A stretch of 64,000 nucleotides of DNA from Saccharopolyspora sp. SCSIO 74807 (GCF_037023755.1 NZ_CP146100.1:2172501-2236500), one strand, 5' to 3'. Positions 35,372 to 50,010 are shown, counted from the first letter of the stretch. Made by a program: numbers and translations. Notes: generated by a model from the letters alone, not told the origin.

Positions 35372-36490
35372 GTGCCCGAATCCCGCCGTCCCAGAGCGAC
35401 CTCGCGCAAGCGCGTCGCGGGGCAGCGCAACCGACCGGAAACGAAGTCGAACCGGTCGTCCCGGGTCGGCCTCACCCGGCCCGGCGGCCCGCCGGAGCAG
35501 GAGGAGCAGGCCGACGGCGCCGTCGAAGCCGTGGACACCGCGGCGGGTGCGGAAGCCGGGACCGAACCGGCGGGCGAGGACTCGGCGGCCTCGCGCGACC
35601 GGAGCCGGGAAGATGCGGCCGCCGACTCGGCTGATGCCGCCGCGGATGCGGTCCAGACGACGCCGGAGAGTTCCGGGACCGAGTCGTCGCAGGACGCGTC
35701 GGACGAGAACAGCGACGAAACTGCGGACGTCCGGAGCTCGGCAGCCGCTGCGACCACCGCGGACGACGTCCGATCCGAAGACTCGGCCGTCGCGTCCCGA
35801 TCCGGGACGGACCAGTCCGCCCAGTCGCAGTCAGCCCAGTCCGGGGAGTCCCAGTCCGGCCAGTCCAGGTCCGCGAGCACCGATTCCGCGACTGCTGATT
35901 CCGCGGCATCCGAGCCCACGTCGGTCTGGCGATCCGGCACGCAGACCACGGAGCAGTCCGAGCAGCAGCGCGTGCAGACCGGGCCGAAGCAGCCCGCTGT
36001 CCCCCTGATCGCGGCCGGATTCGTCGCGGCGTTCGTGCTGGCGTGCCTGGCGGTCTGGTTCGGCATCGAGACGTACCGCAGCAGCGCCGCCACCTCCAAC
36101 GAAGCACTCGTCGACCAAGCTGCGACCAGCGAGGTCAACGGGCAGCTGAGCGACGCCGCGGCGAAGATCTTCTCCTACGACTTCGCCGACACCGGCAAGG
36201 CCGAGCAGGCGGCGAAGAACCTCCTCGAAGGCGACGCGATCAACGAGTACAACCAGCTGTTCTCGACCGTCAAGCAGCAGGCTCCCGCGCAGAAGCTCGT
36301 GGTCACCACGACCGTGAAGGCCAGCAGCGTGCTGCGGCTGGAGCGCGACCGCGCGGAGGTGCTGCTGTTCGTCGACCAGAACGCCACCCGCACCGACAAC
36401 GGCCAGAACCAGGTCGGCCCGGCGCAGGTCGTGTTCAACGCGAAGAAGCACGGCGACCAGTGGAAGATCACCCACATCTCGCAGAAGTGA
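35372..36490 (+). CDS. Mce-associated membrane protein with long disordered N-terminus
   Basis: A 372-residue protein. Residues 1-205 are Ser/Asp/Glu/Ala-rich and low in structure, with SQSAQSGESQSGQS a short repeat. One membrane helix at about 213-235 is followed by an outer NTF2-like Mas domain (about 245-372) ending DQWKITHISQK. GTG 35372 has GAGGAG upstream. It ends the mce operon before a shared hairpin. Confidence 0.8.
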   Translation: MPESRRPRATSRKRVAGQRNRPETKSNRSSRVGLTRPGGPPEQEEQADGAVEAVDTAAGAEAGTEPAGEDSAASRDRSREDAAADSADAAADAVQTTPESSGTESSQDASDENSDETADVRSSAAAATTADDVRSEDSAVASRSGTDQSAQSQSAQSGESQSGQSRSASTDSATADSAASEPTSVWRSGTQTTEQSEQQRVQTGPKQPAVPLIAAGFVAAFVLACLAVWFGIETYRSSAATSNEALVDQAATSEVNGQLSDAAAKIFSYDFADTGKAEQAAKNLLEGDAINEYNQLFSTVKQQAPAQKLVVTTTVKASSVLRLERDRAEVLLFVDQNATRTDNGQNQVGPAQVVFNAKKHGDQWKITHISQK

Positions 36491-36493
36491 TCA

Positions 36494-36526
36494 GCCGTCC
36501 GCGCAGGTACCGCCCGCGCGGACGGC
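36494..36526. terminator. Bidirectional terminator between mce operon and CHAT gene
   Basis: GCCGTCCGCGC and GCGCGGACGGC form an 11-bp stem with an 11-nt loop between two convergent genes. No T-run. Confidence 0.65.
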
Positions 36527-36540
36527 CCGGCGGCCGCACC

Positions 36541-39500
36541 TCACGGACCGACGTGCAGGTGCGCCGCCCAGCGGGCCGGTGAGTCCGGGTGCGCGGCGCG
36601 CAGCCGGCGGGCCGCGCCGTGCAACGCGTGCGCCGAGCGGGCGGTGTCGTTCTCACCCGAACCGAAGACGTCGTCGTAGACCTCGGTGTGCACGCGCAGC
36701 GCGCTGTCCTCGTCGACTTCCCACAGGGTCCCGATGACGTGCGCGAACCCGGCGAAGCCGAGCGCCGTGGCAAGCGGCAGCGCGGCGGCCGAGGGGTTGT
36801 CCACGAACGTCGAGCAGTTGCCCAGGAAACCGAACTCGGCGTGTTGCAGCCCCACCTGGCCGAGGTCGACCAGCCCGACCGGGCGCTGCGGCGCCTCCCG
36901 CTCGACGAGGCGGCCAGCAGCGGGCTGCCCCGGGTACTGCACGCTCGGTTCGCACACGTGCAGCCAGGCGTAGCCGGGGAGGATGCGCAGCAGTTCGTCC
37001 GGCGCCGCCGTCTCGGGTGAGACGATCTCGGCGTTCGGCCAGTACTGCGCCAGCACTTGGTTCTGCGGCGGCAACTCGCGGGACACCCGGCCGTTGGAGC
37101 TCGCGGCGACCAACGCCGCCCCGTTCTCCGGCAGCGGCCGTTGCCGCGTGTCCTCCAGCACTCCCAGCGACGGGATGTAGGACGACACCACGCGGTCCAG
37201 CGCGCTCGGGCCGTCCTTCGCGGTGGCCGCGTGCAACGGCAGATATCCGAGGGCGCCGATCACGCACCACCACACGCGCGGCCAGCGCTGGCCTTCCTCG
37301 GGCGTCCCCACGTAGCCCATCCGGTCCAGGGTGGGGCGGCTGATGTTGTGCCACAGCCAATCCAGCGCCTCCACCATCGCCGACTGGTCACGCCGCTCGG
37401 TGGCGGCCAGCGCGGCGCGCGCCTGCTCCCGCGCCGAGTCCGGGCCGGCGCCCGGCAGCGGCACGATCACCACCCGGCCGGCGAACAAGATCAGCGCGTC
37501 CGATCGGTACCGGCTCAGGTTGACCAGCACCACCGAACCCTCCACCGAGCCCTCCTCGCCGCCGGAGAGCTCGGCGAACGACCGGACCCGCAGGTGCTCG
37601 GCGTGCGCCGAATCCGAACGCACCTCGCGCAGCATGTCCTCCCAGGCGTGCACCAGCCTGCTGCGCAAGCCCGTGCCGTCTTCCGGATCGGCCAGCGCGG
37701 GCTCGCCCGGAGGCCGGTCCAGCAGCCTGCGCAGCCGCACCGCTTCGTCCGCGAGCTCGGGGTGGTCCCGGTGCAGCCTGCCCAGCTCGCCCTCGGCGGG
37801 CAGGAAGTCCGACATCAGCGCGCTGCGACCGTGCTCCAGCAGCTCGACCGCGCGTTCCGGTTCGCCGTTCTCCACGGCGCAGGCGGCCGCATCCGCGGCG
37901 ATCAGCGCCCAATGCTGCTGCACGGCCGGAGAAGCCACGGCGCGCTTACCTCGCACCACCAGCGGCAGCAGTTCCACTGCGGCGCTGAAGGACTCCAGCG
38001 CCTCGGACCAGCGTTGCGCCCCTGCCGCGAGCCGCCCGGCCAGGCTCGCCGCGCGCAGCCGCTGATCGGCAGGCGCCGTCTGCTGCCCGGCCGCCTCGGA
38101 CAGCACCCTGCGCGCCCACCGGTAGTACCGGCGCCTGCCGGTGCGCTGGTGCAGCGATCGCAGCGCGCGTCCGAGCTGCGTAGCCACGTAGGCACGCTCA
38201 GGCGCGTACGGCGACATCGCTTGCAGCGCGCGGTCGAACCAGTCGACCGCGGATTCCATGTCCGTGGTGCGGGTGCTGCGGCGGAACCGGTGCCCCGCGA
38301 TCACGCCGAGCTGCGTCCACGCGATGTGCGGCGAATCCTGCCCGGCCGCGACCGCCTGTTCGCAGACCTCCTCGGCACGCCGCAGATCCTGCTCATCGCC
38401 GTTGTTGCCGTACCGGGTCAGCAGCGTCATCGCCAGCGAGTTCAGCACCGCCCGCCGGTCGGCTCCCGCGGCCTCCTGCGCCGAGACCTCCCCGGCGGTG
38501 ACGGCCGTATCCAGCGAGTCGGTCTCGCCACCGTGCTGGAAATGCCTGCGCAGCAAGGCTCCGTAGCCGGCGAAAGCCAATGCCCGGCGAGCGTCGTCGG
38601 CGGCCATCCCGCGGGCGCTGGAGGCGTAGGCGCGCAACGTCCGCCGCAACGGCCCCGGCTCGCCGGTGCTGTCCACGTGCTCGACAGTCGATTCGGCGAG
38701 CAGGACCAGTACCCGCCCGGTCAGCGGATGCCCGGCGCCGAGCACGCCCAGCACCCCGATCAGCTCGCTGATCCCCGATTCCAGGTCGCCCAGGTCCCCG
38801 GCCTGCTCGAAGCGCAGTCGCAGCGCGCTGGCCAGGTGGCACAGGGCGTTGCGCCGGGGCTCCCCGTCGGCGAGCCCGTCCGCGCCGCCGCGCAGGTGCG
38901 AGATCCCCTCTTCCAGGTCCTGCGGGGACCCGGTGCGCTGGTGCCTGCGCATCAACGCGGCTCCCAGGTTGATCCGCAGCTCGGACGGGTCGGAACCGCC
39001 GCTGCTGGAGGCGGCGCGGGCCGCGTCCCGGAAGGCGCCGATCGAGGCGTCGTCGGAGGAGGCGTCATCGGCCAGTCGCGCGTGCGCCTTCAGCGAATTG
39101 GCCAGCCGGACCAGCGCCATCACGCGCCTTGGATCCCGGCGCGGCGTCTGCTCGACCGCTTCCCGAGCCGCCCGCACCGCCTCCTCGGCGGGCTGCGCCG
39201 CTGCGCTCCTCGTGCCCAGGTCGGTCAGCGCCAGGGCGAGGTTGCACAGGTACAGCACCAGGTCCGGATCGTCGGTCTGCGCGCTGGTCGAGGCGTCGCG
39301 GTAGTAGCCGACCGCGTCTTCCAGATCCCCGAGCTGCTTGCTGTTCAAATGCGCCAGCTGGGATGCGCTGCCCAGGTTGTTCAGCACACCGGCGCGCGCC
39401 GGGTCCCGCTCGTCGAGCACTCCCGCGGTGGTGCGGAAGACCTCGGTCACCCACGGCAGATCCTCGAACTCCAACGTCGAGATGATCCGGTTCATCGCGG

Positions 39501-39669
39501 CGATCGCGTCGGCGTAGCGCTGCTCCAGGCTGGGCCGCGCCTGCGGAGCGGACGGCTGCTCCTGCTCGCCGGCGAACCATGTGGACCCCGCCGCGGCGTG
39601 CGCATTGCCTCCATTGGAACGCTGCTGCCCGCCGGAGTCGCCCTCCGGCCGGCCCGCATCGTCATTCAT
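36541..39669 (-). CDS. TPR-repeat protein with C-terminal CHAT (caspase-like) domain
   Basis: A 1042-residue cytosolic protein. A low-complexity start (1-45) is followed by helical TPR-type repeats over about 50-640 (several A/L-rich units with ALCHLASALRLRFEQAG-like spacing). The CHAT domain occupies about 690-1042. The catalytic dyad appears intact: His813 in GALGYLPLHAAT and Cys952 in FLGNCSTF, then the family-typical ATALGFAGFAHVIGTLW. CHAT proteins are proteases cut on or activated by partner signals; bacterial examples act in defence and programmed death. ATG 39669 follows AGGAGAA. No obvious substrate gene lies beside it. Confidence 0.88.
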   Translation of the reverse strand: MNDDAGRPEGDSGGQQRSNGGNAHAAAGSTWFAGEQEQPSAPQARPSLEQRYADAIAAMNRIISTLEFEDLPWVTEVFRTTAGVLDERDPARAGVLNNLGSASQLAHLNSKQLGDLEDAVGYYRDASTSAQTDDPDLVLYLCNLALALTDLGTRSAAAQPAEEAVRAAREAVEQTPRRDPRRVMALVRLANSLKAHARLADDASSDDASIGAFRDAARAASSSGGSDPSELRINLGAALMRRHQRTGSPQDLEEGISHLRGGADGLADGEPRRNALCHLASALRLRFEQAGDLGDLESGISELIGVLGVLGAGHPLTGRVLVLLAESTVEHVDSTGEPGPLRRTLRAYASSARGMAADDARRALAFAGYGALLRRHFQHGGETDSLDTAVTAGEVSAQEAAGADRRAVLNSLAMTLLTRYGNNGDEQDLRRAEEVCEQAVAAGQDSPHIAWTQLGVIAGHRFRRSTRTTDMESAVDWFDRALQAMSPYAPERAYVATQLGRALRSLHQRTGRRRYYRWARRVLSEAAGQQTAPADQRLRAASLAGRLAAGAQRWSEALESFSAAVELLPLVVRGKRAVASPAVQQHWALIAADAAACAVENGEPERAVELLEHGRSALMSDFLPAEGELGRLHRDHPELADEAVRLRRLLDRPPGEPALADPEDGTGLRSRLVHAWEDMLREVRSDSAHAEHLRVRSFAELSGGEEGSVEGSVVLVNLSRYRSDALILFAGRVVIVPLPGAGPDSAREQARAALAATERRDQSAMVEALDWLWHNISRPTLDRMGYVGTPEEGQRWPRVWWCVIGALGYLPLHAATAKDGPSALDRVVSSYIPSLGVLEDTRQRPLPENGAALVAASSNGRVSRELPPQNQVLAQYWPNAEIVSPETAAPDELLRILPGYAWLHVCEPSVQYPGQPAAGRLVEREAPQRPVGLVDLGQVGLQHAEFGFLGNCSTFVDNPSAAALPLATALGFAGFAHVIGTLWEVDEDSALRVHTEVYDDVFGSGENDTARSAHALHGAARRLRAAHPDSPARWAAHLHVGP

Positions 39670-40413
39670 CGGCGATTCTCCTGTGGCGTGCTCACACGAC
39701 TAACAGCGTCGCGGCGTGGCGGGGCGTTTCACGCTACCGGCGTTGACCGCCGCCGAGTAGACCGTGCACGACGCGGAACCTTGCCGGGCGCGAGGCGCGG
39801 GCGCCGCGTGCTCGGCAGGCCTCCCCCGAGGTCACAAGCCCGCTGGCCAGGCGTCCACCGCTGACCTGCCGGTTCCCCCGGAGGCCGGCGGGTGAGATGC
39901 CCTACAGCAGCGGCAACGCGCCCAGAGCATAGGTAAGCCGTCGAGGTTCCCGGTCGAACGCCTCCGCGATCGCGCGTGGAACAGCCGTCGCCGACGGTTC
40001 GCGGGCTCGCCGGAGAACCCCGGATGGATCTTCTTCAGCGCCGCCTTTGGCACGTTGAGCAGCTAAAAGTGCTTGATCGGCAGGCACTGCCCGTGATCGT
40101 GTCCTGCGCCACGAGGGTGATCGCAGCGTGATCTCTTGACTGTCGGCGGCGGCGGGTTCACTCTGGTCAGCAACACGGGCAGGGCCTCGCGGGGTGCGGC
40201 TGGAGCTGGCGACTTTCGGGACGTTCGTCAGCGAGCCCCTCGACAGGTGGCGTCGTAGCATCTAGACTGCTACTTTGCGCTGCCCTCTTTCCGCCCGCCC
40301 CGAACCGGGACGTAGGATCGTGGGCGCCATTGCACCCTTGACAGTCGTGTTAGTTGGTCGCCAACGCCTTCTGACGCGGCTGTAGCCAGTTCAGAGTCCC
40401 GGAAGGACGCATC
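39670..40413. other. Long intergenic region upstream of rpoB
   Basis: 744 nt between the divergent CHAT start and rpoB. It holds the rpoB promoter (40240-40268), a weak TTGACT/TTCACT pair near 40136-40162 and a TTGACA at 40338-40343 with no matching -10. No convincing gene: a minus-strand frame at 39902-40261 has no ribosome-binding site and low-quality composition. Confidence 0.6.
40240..40268 (+). promoter_or_regulatory. rpoB-rpoC promoter
   Basis: TCGACA (40240-40245) and TAGACT (40263-40268) are spaced 17 nt, a close match to an actinobacterial principal-sigma promoter. Predicted start near 40275 gives a leader of about 140 nt. Confidence 0.7.
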
Positions 40414-43400
40414 TTGGCAGTCTCCCGCGCGACCAAGGTCTCTGCAGCTTCCAACTACACGTCGGGGATCCCTGGGGCACCCAAGCGGGTCTCTTTCGCG
40501 AACATCCGCGAACCGTTGGAAGTGCCTGATCTGCTCGATCTGCAGGTCCAGTCCTTCGAATGGCTCGTCGGCGACGAGACCTGGTTCCAGCGCCGGGTCG
40601 ACGCCGGCGAGGACAACCCCGTCGGTGGTCTGGAAGAGGTCCTCAGCGAGATCTCCCCGATCGAGGACTTCTCCGGCTCGATGTCCCTGTCGTTCACCGA
40701 CCCGCGCTTCGACGAGGTCAAAGCCACGGTCGATGAGTGCAAAGACAAGGACATGACCTACGCGGCCCCGCTGTTCGTCACCGCGGAGTTCACCAACCAC
40801 ACCACTGGCGAGATCAAGAGCCAGACGGTGTTCATGGGTGACTTCCCGGTCATGACGGACAAGGGCACCTTCATCATCAACGGAACCGAGCGGGTCGTCG
40901 TGTCCCAGCTCGTCCGGTCCCCGGGTGTCTACTTCGACCAGTCGGTCGACAAGAGCACCGACAAGGACGTCTACAGCGTGAAGATCATCCCCAGCCGCGG
41001 TGCGTGGCTGGAGTTCGACGTCGACAAGCGCGACACCGTCGGCGTCCGCATCGACCGCAAGCGCCGCCAGCCGGTCACCGTGCTGCTCAAGGCGCTGGGC
41101 TGGTCCGCGGAGGCGATCCGCGAGCGGTTCGGCTTCTCCGAGACGCTGCTGGCGACCCTGGAGAAGGACCACACCGCAGGGCAGGACGAGGCCCTGCTGG
41201 ACATCTACCGCAAGCTGCGCCCCGGCGAGCCGCCGACCAAGGAGAGCGCGCAGACCCTGCTGGAGAACCTGTTCTTCAAGGAGAAGCGCTACGACTTGGC
41301 CCGGGTCGGCCGGTACAAGGTCAACAAGAAGCTCGGCCTGGAGCTGCCCTTCGAGTCCGGCGTGCTCACCGAGGACGACATCGTCACCACCATCGAGTAC
41401 CTGGTGCGGCTGCACGCGGCCGAGACCTCGATGGGCGAGGGCGAGCTCGAGGTCCCGGTCGAGGTCGACGACATCGACCACTTCGGCAACCGCCGCCTGC
41501 GCACCGTCGGTGAGTTGATCCAGAACCAGGTCCGGGTCGGCCTGTCCCGCATGGAGCGGGTCGTCCGAGAGCGGATGACCACCCAGGACGTCGAGGCGAT
41601 CACGCCGCAGACCCTGATCAACATCCGCCCGGTGGTGGCGGCGATCCGGGAGTTCTTCGGCACCTCGCAGCTCTCCCAGTTCATGGACCAGACCAACCCG
41701 ATCGCGGGCCTGACGCACAAGCGCCGGCTCTCCGCGCTCGGGCCGGGCGGTCTGTCCCGGGAACGCGCGGGCATGGAGGTCCGCGACGTGCACCCGTCGC
41801 ACTACGGCCGGATGTGCCCGATCGAGACGCCGGAAGGCCCGAACATCGGCCTGATCGGCTCGCTCGCCACGTTCGCCCGGGTCAATCCGTTCGGGTTCAT
41901 CGAGACGCCGTACCGCAAGGTCATCGACGGTCAGGCCACCGACCAGATCGACTACCTGACCGCGGACGAAGAGGACCGCCACGTCAAGGCGCAGGCGAAC
42001 ACGCCGATCGACGAGGACGGCAACTTCCTCGAGGAGCGCGTCCTTGGCCGCCGGAAGGGCGGCGAGGTCGAGCTGCTGGCGCCGACCGAGATCGACTACA
42101 TGGACGTCTCGCCGCGGCAGATGGTCTCCGCCGCGACCGCGATGATCCCGTTCCTGGAGCACGACGACGCCAACCGCGCTCTGATGGGCGCGAACATGCA
42201 GCGGCAGGCGGTCCCGCTGCTGCGCAGCGAGGCTCCGCTGGTGGGTACCGGCATGGAGCTGCGCGGTGCGGTCGACGCCGGCGACGTCGTGGTGGCCGAC
42301 AAGGCCGGCGTCATCGAGGAGCTGTGCGCCGACTACGTGACGGTGATGGCCGACGACGGCACCCGGCACACCTACCGGTTGCAGAAGTTCAACCGCTCGA
42401 ACCACGGCACCTGCACCAACCAGAAGCCGATCGTCAACGAGGGCGACCGGGTCGAGGCCGGGCAGGTCCTCGCGGACGGGCCGTGCACCGAGAACGGCGA
42501 GATGGCGCTGGGCAAGAACCTGCGCGTGGCCATCATGCCGTGGGAGGGGCACAACTACGAGGACGCGATCATCCTGTCCCAGCGACTGGTGCAGGACGAC
42601 GTGATGACCTCGATCCACATCGAGGAGCACGAGGTCGACGCCCGGGACACCAAGCTCGGTGCCGAGGAGATCACCCGGGACATCCCGAACGTCTCCGAGG
42701 ACGTGCTGGCCGACCTCGACGAGCGCGGCATCATCCGGATCGGCGCCGAGGTGCAGGGCGGCGACATCCTGGTCGGCAAGGTGACCCCGAAGGGTGAGAC
42801 CGAGCTGACGCCGGAGGAGCGGCTGCTGCGGGCGATCTTCGGTGAGAAGGCCCGCGAGGTCCGGGACACCTCGCTGAAGGTGCCGCACGGCGAGACCGGC
42901 AAGGTCATCGGCGTCCGGGTGTTCAACCGGGACGAGGACGACGAGCTGCCGCCCGGGGTCAACGAGCTCGTGCGGGTCTACGTCGCGCAGAAGCGCAAGA
43001 TCCAGGATGGTGACAAGCTCGCGGGCCGGCACGGCAACAAGGGCGTCATCGGCAAGATCCTGCCGGTCGAGGACATGCCGTTCACCGAGGACGGCACCCC
43101 GGTCGACATCATCCTGAACACGCACGGCGTGCCGCGACGGATGAACATCGGGCAGGTGCTCGAGACCCACCTCGGGTGGATCGCCTCGCAGGGCTGGTCC
43201 ATCGACGGGGATCCGGACTGGGCGAAGCGGCTGCCCGCCGATCTCTACGAGGTCGACGCGGGTACGAACACCGCGAGCCCGGTGTTCGACGGTGCCCGCG
43301 AGGAGGAGATCACCGGCCTGCTGGCCTCCACCAAGCCGAACCGCGACGGCGAGCGCATGGTCAAGGAGGACGGCAAGGCGCAGCTGTTCGACGGGCGCAG

Positions 43401-43896
43401 CGGGGAGCCGTACCCCTACTCGGTGGCTCTCGGGTACATGTACATCCTGAAGCTGTCGCACCTGGTGGACGACAAGATCCACGCCCGCTCCACCGGCCCG
43501 TACTCGATGATCACGCAGCAGCCGCTGGGTGGTAAGGCGCAGTTCGGTGGCCAGCGCTTCGGTGAGATGGAGTGCTGGGCGATGCAGGCGTACGGCGCCG
43601 CCTACACCTTGCAGGAGCTGCTGACGATCAAGTCGGACGACGTGATCGGCCGCGTGAAGGTGTACGAGGCCGTCGTCAAGGGCGAGAACATCCCGGACCC
43701 GGGCATTCCGGAGTCGTTCAAGGTGCTGCTCAAGGAGCTCCAGTCGCTGTGCCTGAACGTCGAGGTGCTCTCCACGGACGGTGCGGCGATCGAGATGCGC
43801 GATGGCGACGACGAGGACCTGGAGCGTGCCGCGGCCAACCTCGGCATCAACCTGTCCCGCAACGAGTCGCCGTCGGTGGACGACGTCGTTCAGTGA
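40414..43896 (+). CDS. rpoB: RNA polymerase beta subunit
   Basis: An 1160-residue beta subunit. The rifampicin region at about 415-441 reads [18 protein letters not shown], then [13 protein letters not shown]. It keeps the Asp, His and Ser linked to sensitivity, so this is a normal sensitive-type copy. Other motifs: [29 protein letters not shown] and [24 protein letters not shown] start with AAGGA 8 nt upstream. No intein. Operon with rpoC, 111 nt downstream. Confidence 0.98.
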   Translation: MAVSRATKVSAASNYTSGIPGAPKRVSFANIREPLEVPDLLDLQVQSFEWLVGDETWFQRRVDAGEDNPVGGLEEVLSEISPIEDFSGSMSLSFTDPRFDEVKATVDECKDKDMTYAAPLFVTAEFTNHTTGEIKSQTVFMGDFPVMTDKGTFIINGTERVVVSQLVRSPGVYFDQSVDKSTDKDVYSVKIIPSRGAWLEFDVDKRDTVGVRIDRKRRQPVTVLLKALGWSAEAIRERFGFSETLLATLEKDHTAGQDEALLDIYRKLRPGEPPTKESAQTLLENLFFKEKRYDLARVGRYKVNKKLGLELPFESGVLTEDDIVTTIEYLVRLHAAETSMGEGELEVPVEVDDIDHFGNRRLRTVGELIQNQVRVGLSRMERVVRERMTTQDVEAITPQTLINIRPVVAAIREFFGTSQLSQFMDQTNPIAGLTHKRRLSALGPGGLSRERAGMEVRDVHPSHYGRMCPIETPEGPNIGLIGSLATFARVNPFGFIETPYRKVIDGQATDQIDYLTADEEDRHVKAQANTPIDEDGNFLEERVLGRRKGGEVELLAPTEIDYMDVSPRQMVSAATAMIPFLEHDDANRALMGANMQRQAVPLLRSEAPLVGTGMELRGAVDAGDVVVADKAGVIEELCADYVTVMADDGTRHTYRLQKFNRSNHGTCTNQKPIVNEGDRVEAGQVLADGPCTENGEMALGKNLRVAIMPWEGHNYEDAIILSQRLVQDDVMTSIHIEEHEVDARDTKLGAEEITRDIPNVSEDVLADLDERGIIRIGAEVQGGDILVGKVTPKGETELTPEERLLRAIFGEKAREVRDTSLKVPHGETGKVIGVRVFNRDEDDELPPGVNELVRVYVAQKRKIQDGDKLAGRHGNKGVIGKILPVEDMPFTEDGTPVDIILNTHGVPRRMNIGQVLETHLGWIASQGWSIDGDPDWAKRLPADLYEVDAGTNTASPVFDGAREEEITGLLASTKPNRDGERMVKEDGKAQLFDGRSGEPYPYSVALGYMYILKLSHLVDDKIHARSTGPYSMITQQPLGGKAQFGGQRFGEMECWAMQAYGAAYTLQELLTIKSDDVIGRVKVYEAVVKGENIPDPGIPESFKVLLKELQSLCLNVEVLSTDGAAIEMRDGDDEDLERAAANLGINLSRNESPSVDDVVQ

Positions 43897-44007
43897 CCTC
43901 GCCGCCGGTCCGCGGGCGCGTGCCCGCCCGCGGACCGGCCACGGACCTGACCTGGCATTCCCGGCCGGTAGCCGGCCGGACCTTTCGACAAAGGGAGAAG
44001 ACCCGAC

Positions 44008-47919
<3,912 letters not shown>

Positions 47920-47953
47920 CGAAGTCCGCGATCCGCGGCCGCGGATCTGCTTT

Positions 47954-47996
47954 CGGAAGGCCCTCGCCCGTTCCCGGGCGGGGGCCTTCCGCTTTT
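47954..47996 (+). terminator. Rho-independent terminator after rpoC
   Basis: Arms 47954-47970 and 47975-47991 pair over 17 bp (one T-G) around loop TTCC, followed by CTTTT. Confidence 0.92.
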
Positions 47997-48041
47997 CCGG
48001 CTGCCGTGTTCCGGACTGCCGTCGGTGTCGTGCGTTGGTGA

Positions 48042-48368
48042 TCATGTCGGCGGGTCCTCCGCATCCGTGCCCGCCGCGGCGTGGCGGTCCGCCGGGCGCG
48101 GCCCGGGGGTCAGGCACAGCCCGCGGCGCTGCGCCTCGGTGATCAAGGCGAGCTGATCGGACAGCGCGCGGTAGCGGATCGCCTCGCACTGCCGGATCGC
48201 GTCTACCAGCGAACCGTCCGAGCACTCCGACAGCTGCTGGGACGGTTGCTGTTCCTGGGCCGGCGGGTCGAGGTCCAGCTCCTCCGGCCCGGCGCGATCG
48301 GCGGGCACGGCGCTGAGGTGCGGGCCGCAGTCGAGCGGCTTCGTTTTGGCGTTCATGTGTTCGATCAT
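48042..48368 (-). CDS. Small hypothetical protein
   Basis: A 108-residue protein, Gln/Pro-rich in the middle (EQQPSQQLSE) and helical at 55-85 (VDAIRQCEAIRYRALSDQL). ATG 48368 and ATG 48356 are both possible starts; neither has a good ribosome-binding site. Codon use looks coding on this strand. Function unknown; convergent with rpoC and divergent from the oxidoreductase. Confidence 0.45.
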   Translation of the reverse strand: MIEHMNAKTKPLDCGPHLSAVPADRAGPEELDLDPPAQEQQPSQQLSECSDGSLVDAIRQCEAIRYRALSDQLALITEAQRRGLCLTPGPRPADRHAAAGTDAEDPPT

Positions 48369-48455
48369 CCAGCATCGAACATCCGTTCGCCATTACACGT
48401 GCGGGTGGTGTCCGGCCGCGGAATAGCCGCCCGCGGAGATCGGGTTGTACGCCGT

Positions 48456-49391
48456 ATGCGAGCGATAGGTGTCTCTGAGTTCGGCGGTCCCGATGTGCTG
48501 CGGGAATTCCAGATCCCCGAGCGGCATGTCGGGCCCGGCGAAGTGCGGATCGACGTTCGAGCCGCCGCGGTGAACCCCACCGACACGGTCCTGCGCAGCG
48601 GTGCCTATGCCGAACGCCTGCGCACGAATCCGCCCCCGTACGTGCCCGGGATGGACGTGGCCGGGGTGCTGGACGAGGTCGGGTCCGAGGTCTCCGATCT
48701 GGCGGTCGGCGAGCACGTGATGGCGATCGTGGTGCCCGATGGAGCGCACGGTGGCTATTCGGAAAGCCTGGTGCTGCCCGAGCGGTCGGTCGTGCGGGTT
48801 CCCGCAGGCGCGGACGACGTCGCCGCCGCGAGTCTGCCGATGAACGCGCTCACCGCCCGGCAAGCCCTCGACCTGCTGGAACTGCAACCGGGTCAGACGC
48901 TCGCGGTGACCGGCGCGGCAGGCGCGTTCGGTGGCCACGTCGTGCAGCTGGCGAAGGCCGACGGGCTGAAGGTGATCGCGGACGCGGCCGACAAGGATCG
49001 CGAGCTGGTCCGGTCGCTGGGCGCGGACGTCATCGTCGAGCGCGGCGACGACGTGGCGAAACGGCTCCGCGAGGTCGAACCGGAGGGCGTGCACGCCGTG
49101 GCGGATGGTGCCGTGCACAACGAACTCGTGCTTCCCGCGGTTCGCGACGGAGGCCGGGTGGCGACCGTGCGGTTCTTCTCCGCTGAGGGCGAGCGCGGGA
49201 TCACGTACCACCCGGTGTCAGTGCGCGATTATCAGCTGGAGAAGGAGAAGCTGGACCGGCTGCGCGCGCAGGTCGAGGAAGGTGTGCTCAGCTTGCGGGT
49301 GGCCCAGACCTTCTCCGCGGACCAGGCGCCGGAGGCGCACCGCGCCTTGGAGGCCGGCGGTGCGCGGGGGCGGATGGTGTTGATGTTCTGA
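48456..49391 (+). CDS. Zinc-independent MDR oxidoreductase (quinone-reductase-like)
   Basis: A 311-residue NADP-dependent medium-chain reductase. It has the typical GroES-like N-terminal half (PGEVRIDVRAAAVNPTD, PPYVPGMDVAGV) and a Rossmann half with GAAGAFGGHVVQLAK. The catalytic-zinc cysteines are absent, as in quinone oxidoreductases. ATG 48456; the upstream frame extends to 48081 but lacks conserved content. No strong ribosome-binding site, so the mRNA may be leaderless. Confidence 0.85.
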   Translation: MRAIGVSEFGGPDVLREFQIPERHVGPGEVRIDVRAAAVNPTDTVLRSGAYAERLRTNPPPYVPGMDVAGVLDEVGSEVSDLAVGEHVMAIVVPDGAHGGYSESLVLPERSVVRVPAGADDVAAASLPMNALTARQALDLLELQPGQTLAVTGAAGAFGGHVVQLAKADGLKVIADAADKDRELVRSLGADVIVERGDDVAKRLREVEPEGVHAVADGAVHNELVLPAVRDGGRVATVRFFSAEGERGITYHPVSVRDYQLEKEKLDRLRAQVEEGVLSLRVAQTFSADQAPEAHRALEAGGARGRMVLMF

Positions 49392-49406
49392 GCCGCCGGG
49401 CCGCCG

Positions 49407-49433
49407 GGTGGTGGCGTGCGCGCCGCCACCACC
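49407..49433. terminator. Bidirectional hairpin between the oxidoreductase and the next convergent gene
   Basis: GGTGGTGGCG and CGCCACCACC pair over 10 bp around a 7-nt loop, between convergent genes. No T-run. Confidence 0.6.
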
Positions 49434-49456
49434 TGTCGGCTGCGTCGCTGCGGGGC

Positions 49457-49894
49457 TCAGCCCTCCAGGTCGGAAAGGGCCTTGCGGACCCGTTCGACCT
49501 CGGCTTCGAGTTCGGCCAGCTTCGCTTCGTGCTGTTCCCGCGCGGCGCTGATTACCCCCTCGATGGCTTCCGAGATGTCCTCGTGCAGTTCCGCCGCGGC
49601 CTTGGACACGGCGGCGGCCGGGATCGGCAGGCCCTGCACGACCCGCTTGCCGGAGTGCAGCAGCTCGGCCTGCCATTCGCCTTCGGCGGTGCCGGTCACG
49701 GTGAGGGTGAGCTCGACGGTGCGGGTCTTCTTGGCCGAACTCTGCTTGCGGGGCTTCGGCTTCTTCGGCGCGGACTCCGCCGCGGCGGCTGCACCCGTGC
49801 CTTCGTCGGTGCCCGCGGCCGGGGTCTGGCCCGATTCCGGCGCCGCGGCTTGCTCGGTTCCTTCGCTGGTGCCCTGATCTGCTTCCGCGTCCAA
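49457..49894 (-). CDS. Hypothetical protein, DUF6319-like
   Basis: A 145-residue protein. An Ala/Pro/Glu-rich first 50 residues with a basic KKPKPRKQSSAKKTR stretch is followed by a small beta-rich segment (TVELTLTVTGTAEGEWQ) and a C-terminal coiled coil (AREQHEAKLAELEAEVERV). TTG start with GGAGGAA about 4 nt upstream. From memory it fits DUF6319 of Pseudonocardiales, unverified. Function unknown. Confidence 0.6.
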   Translation of the reverse strand: MDAEADQGTSEGTEQAAAPESGQTPAAGTDEGTGAAAAAESAPKKPKPRKQSSAKKTRTVELTLTVTGTAEGEWQAELLHSGKRVVQGLPIPAAAVSKAAAELHEDISEAIEGVISAAREQHEAKLAELEAEVERVRKALSDLEG

Positions 49895-50010
49895 AGTTCC
49901 TCCTCGATCTCACGAACCTGCGGCATAGAGTAGAACACCAGTTCCCCTGTGGTGTCCCGCGGTCGCTCGCGAGACCGCACTTTATCGGGACGGACCACGG
50001 GAACCGGCTG

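Noticed and set aside
37057-39864. 935-codon plus-strand frame opposite the CHAT gene
   Set aside because: Antisense shadow; Arg/Pro/Ala-rich product without a start signal, while the CHAT protein on the other strand has clear catalytic motifs.
39902-40261. 119-codon minus-strand frame upstream of rpoB
   Set aside because: No ribosome-binding site or recognisable product; it overlaps the rpoB promoter region.
40414-43896. Rifampicin-resistant rpoB or an intein
   Set aside because: The rifampicin region has the sensitive-type residues, length is normal, and no splice-like insert is present.
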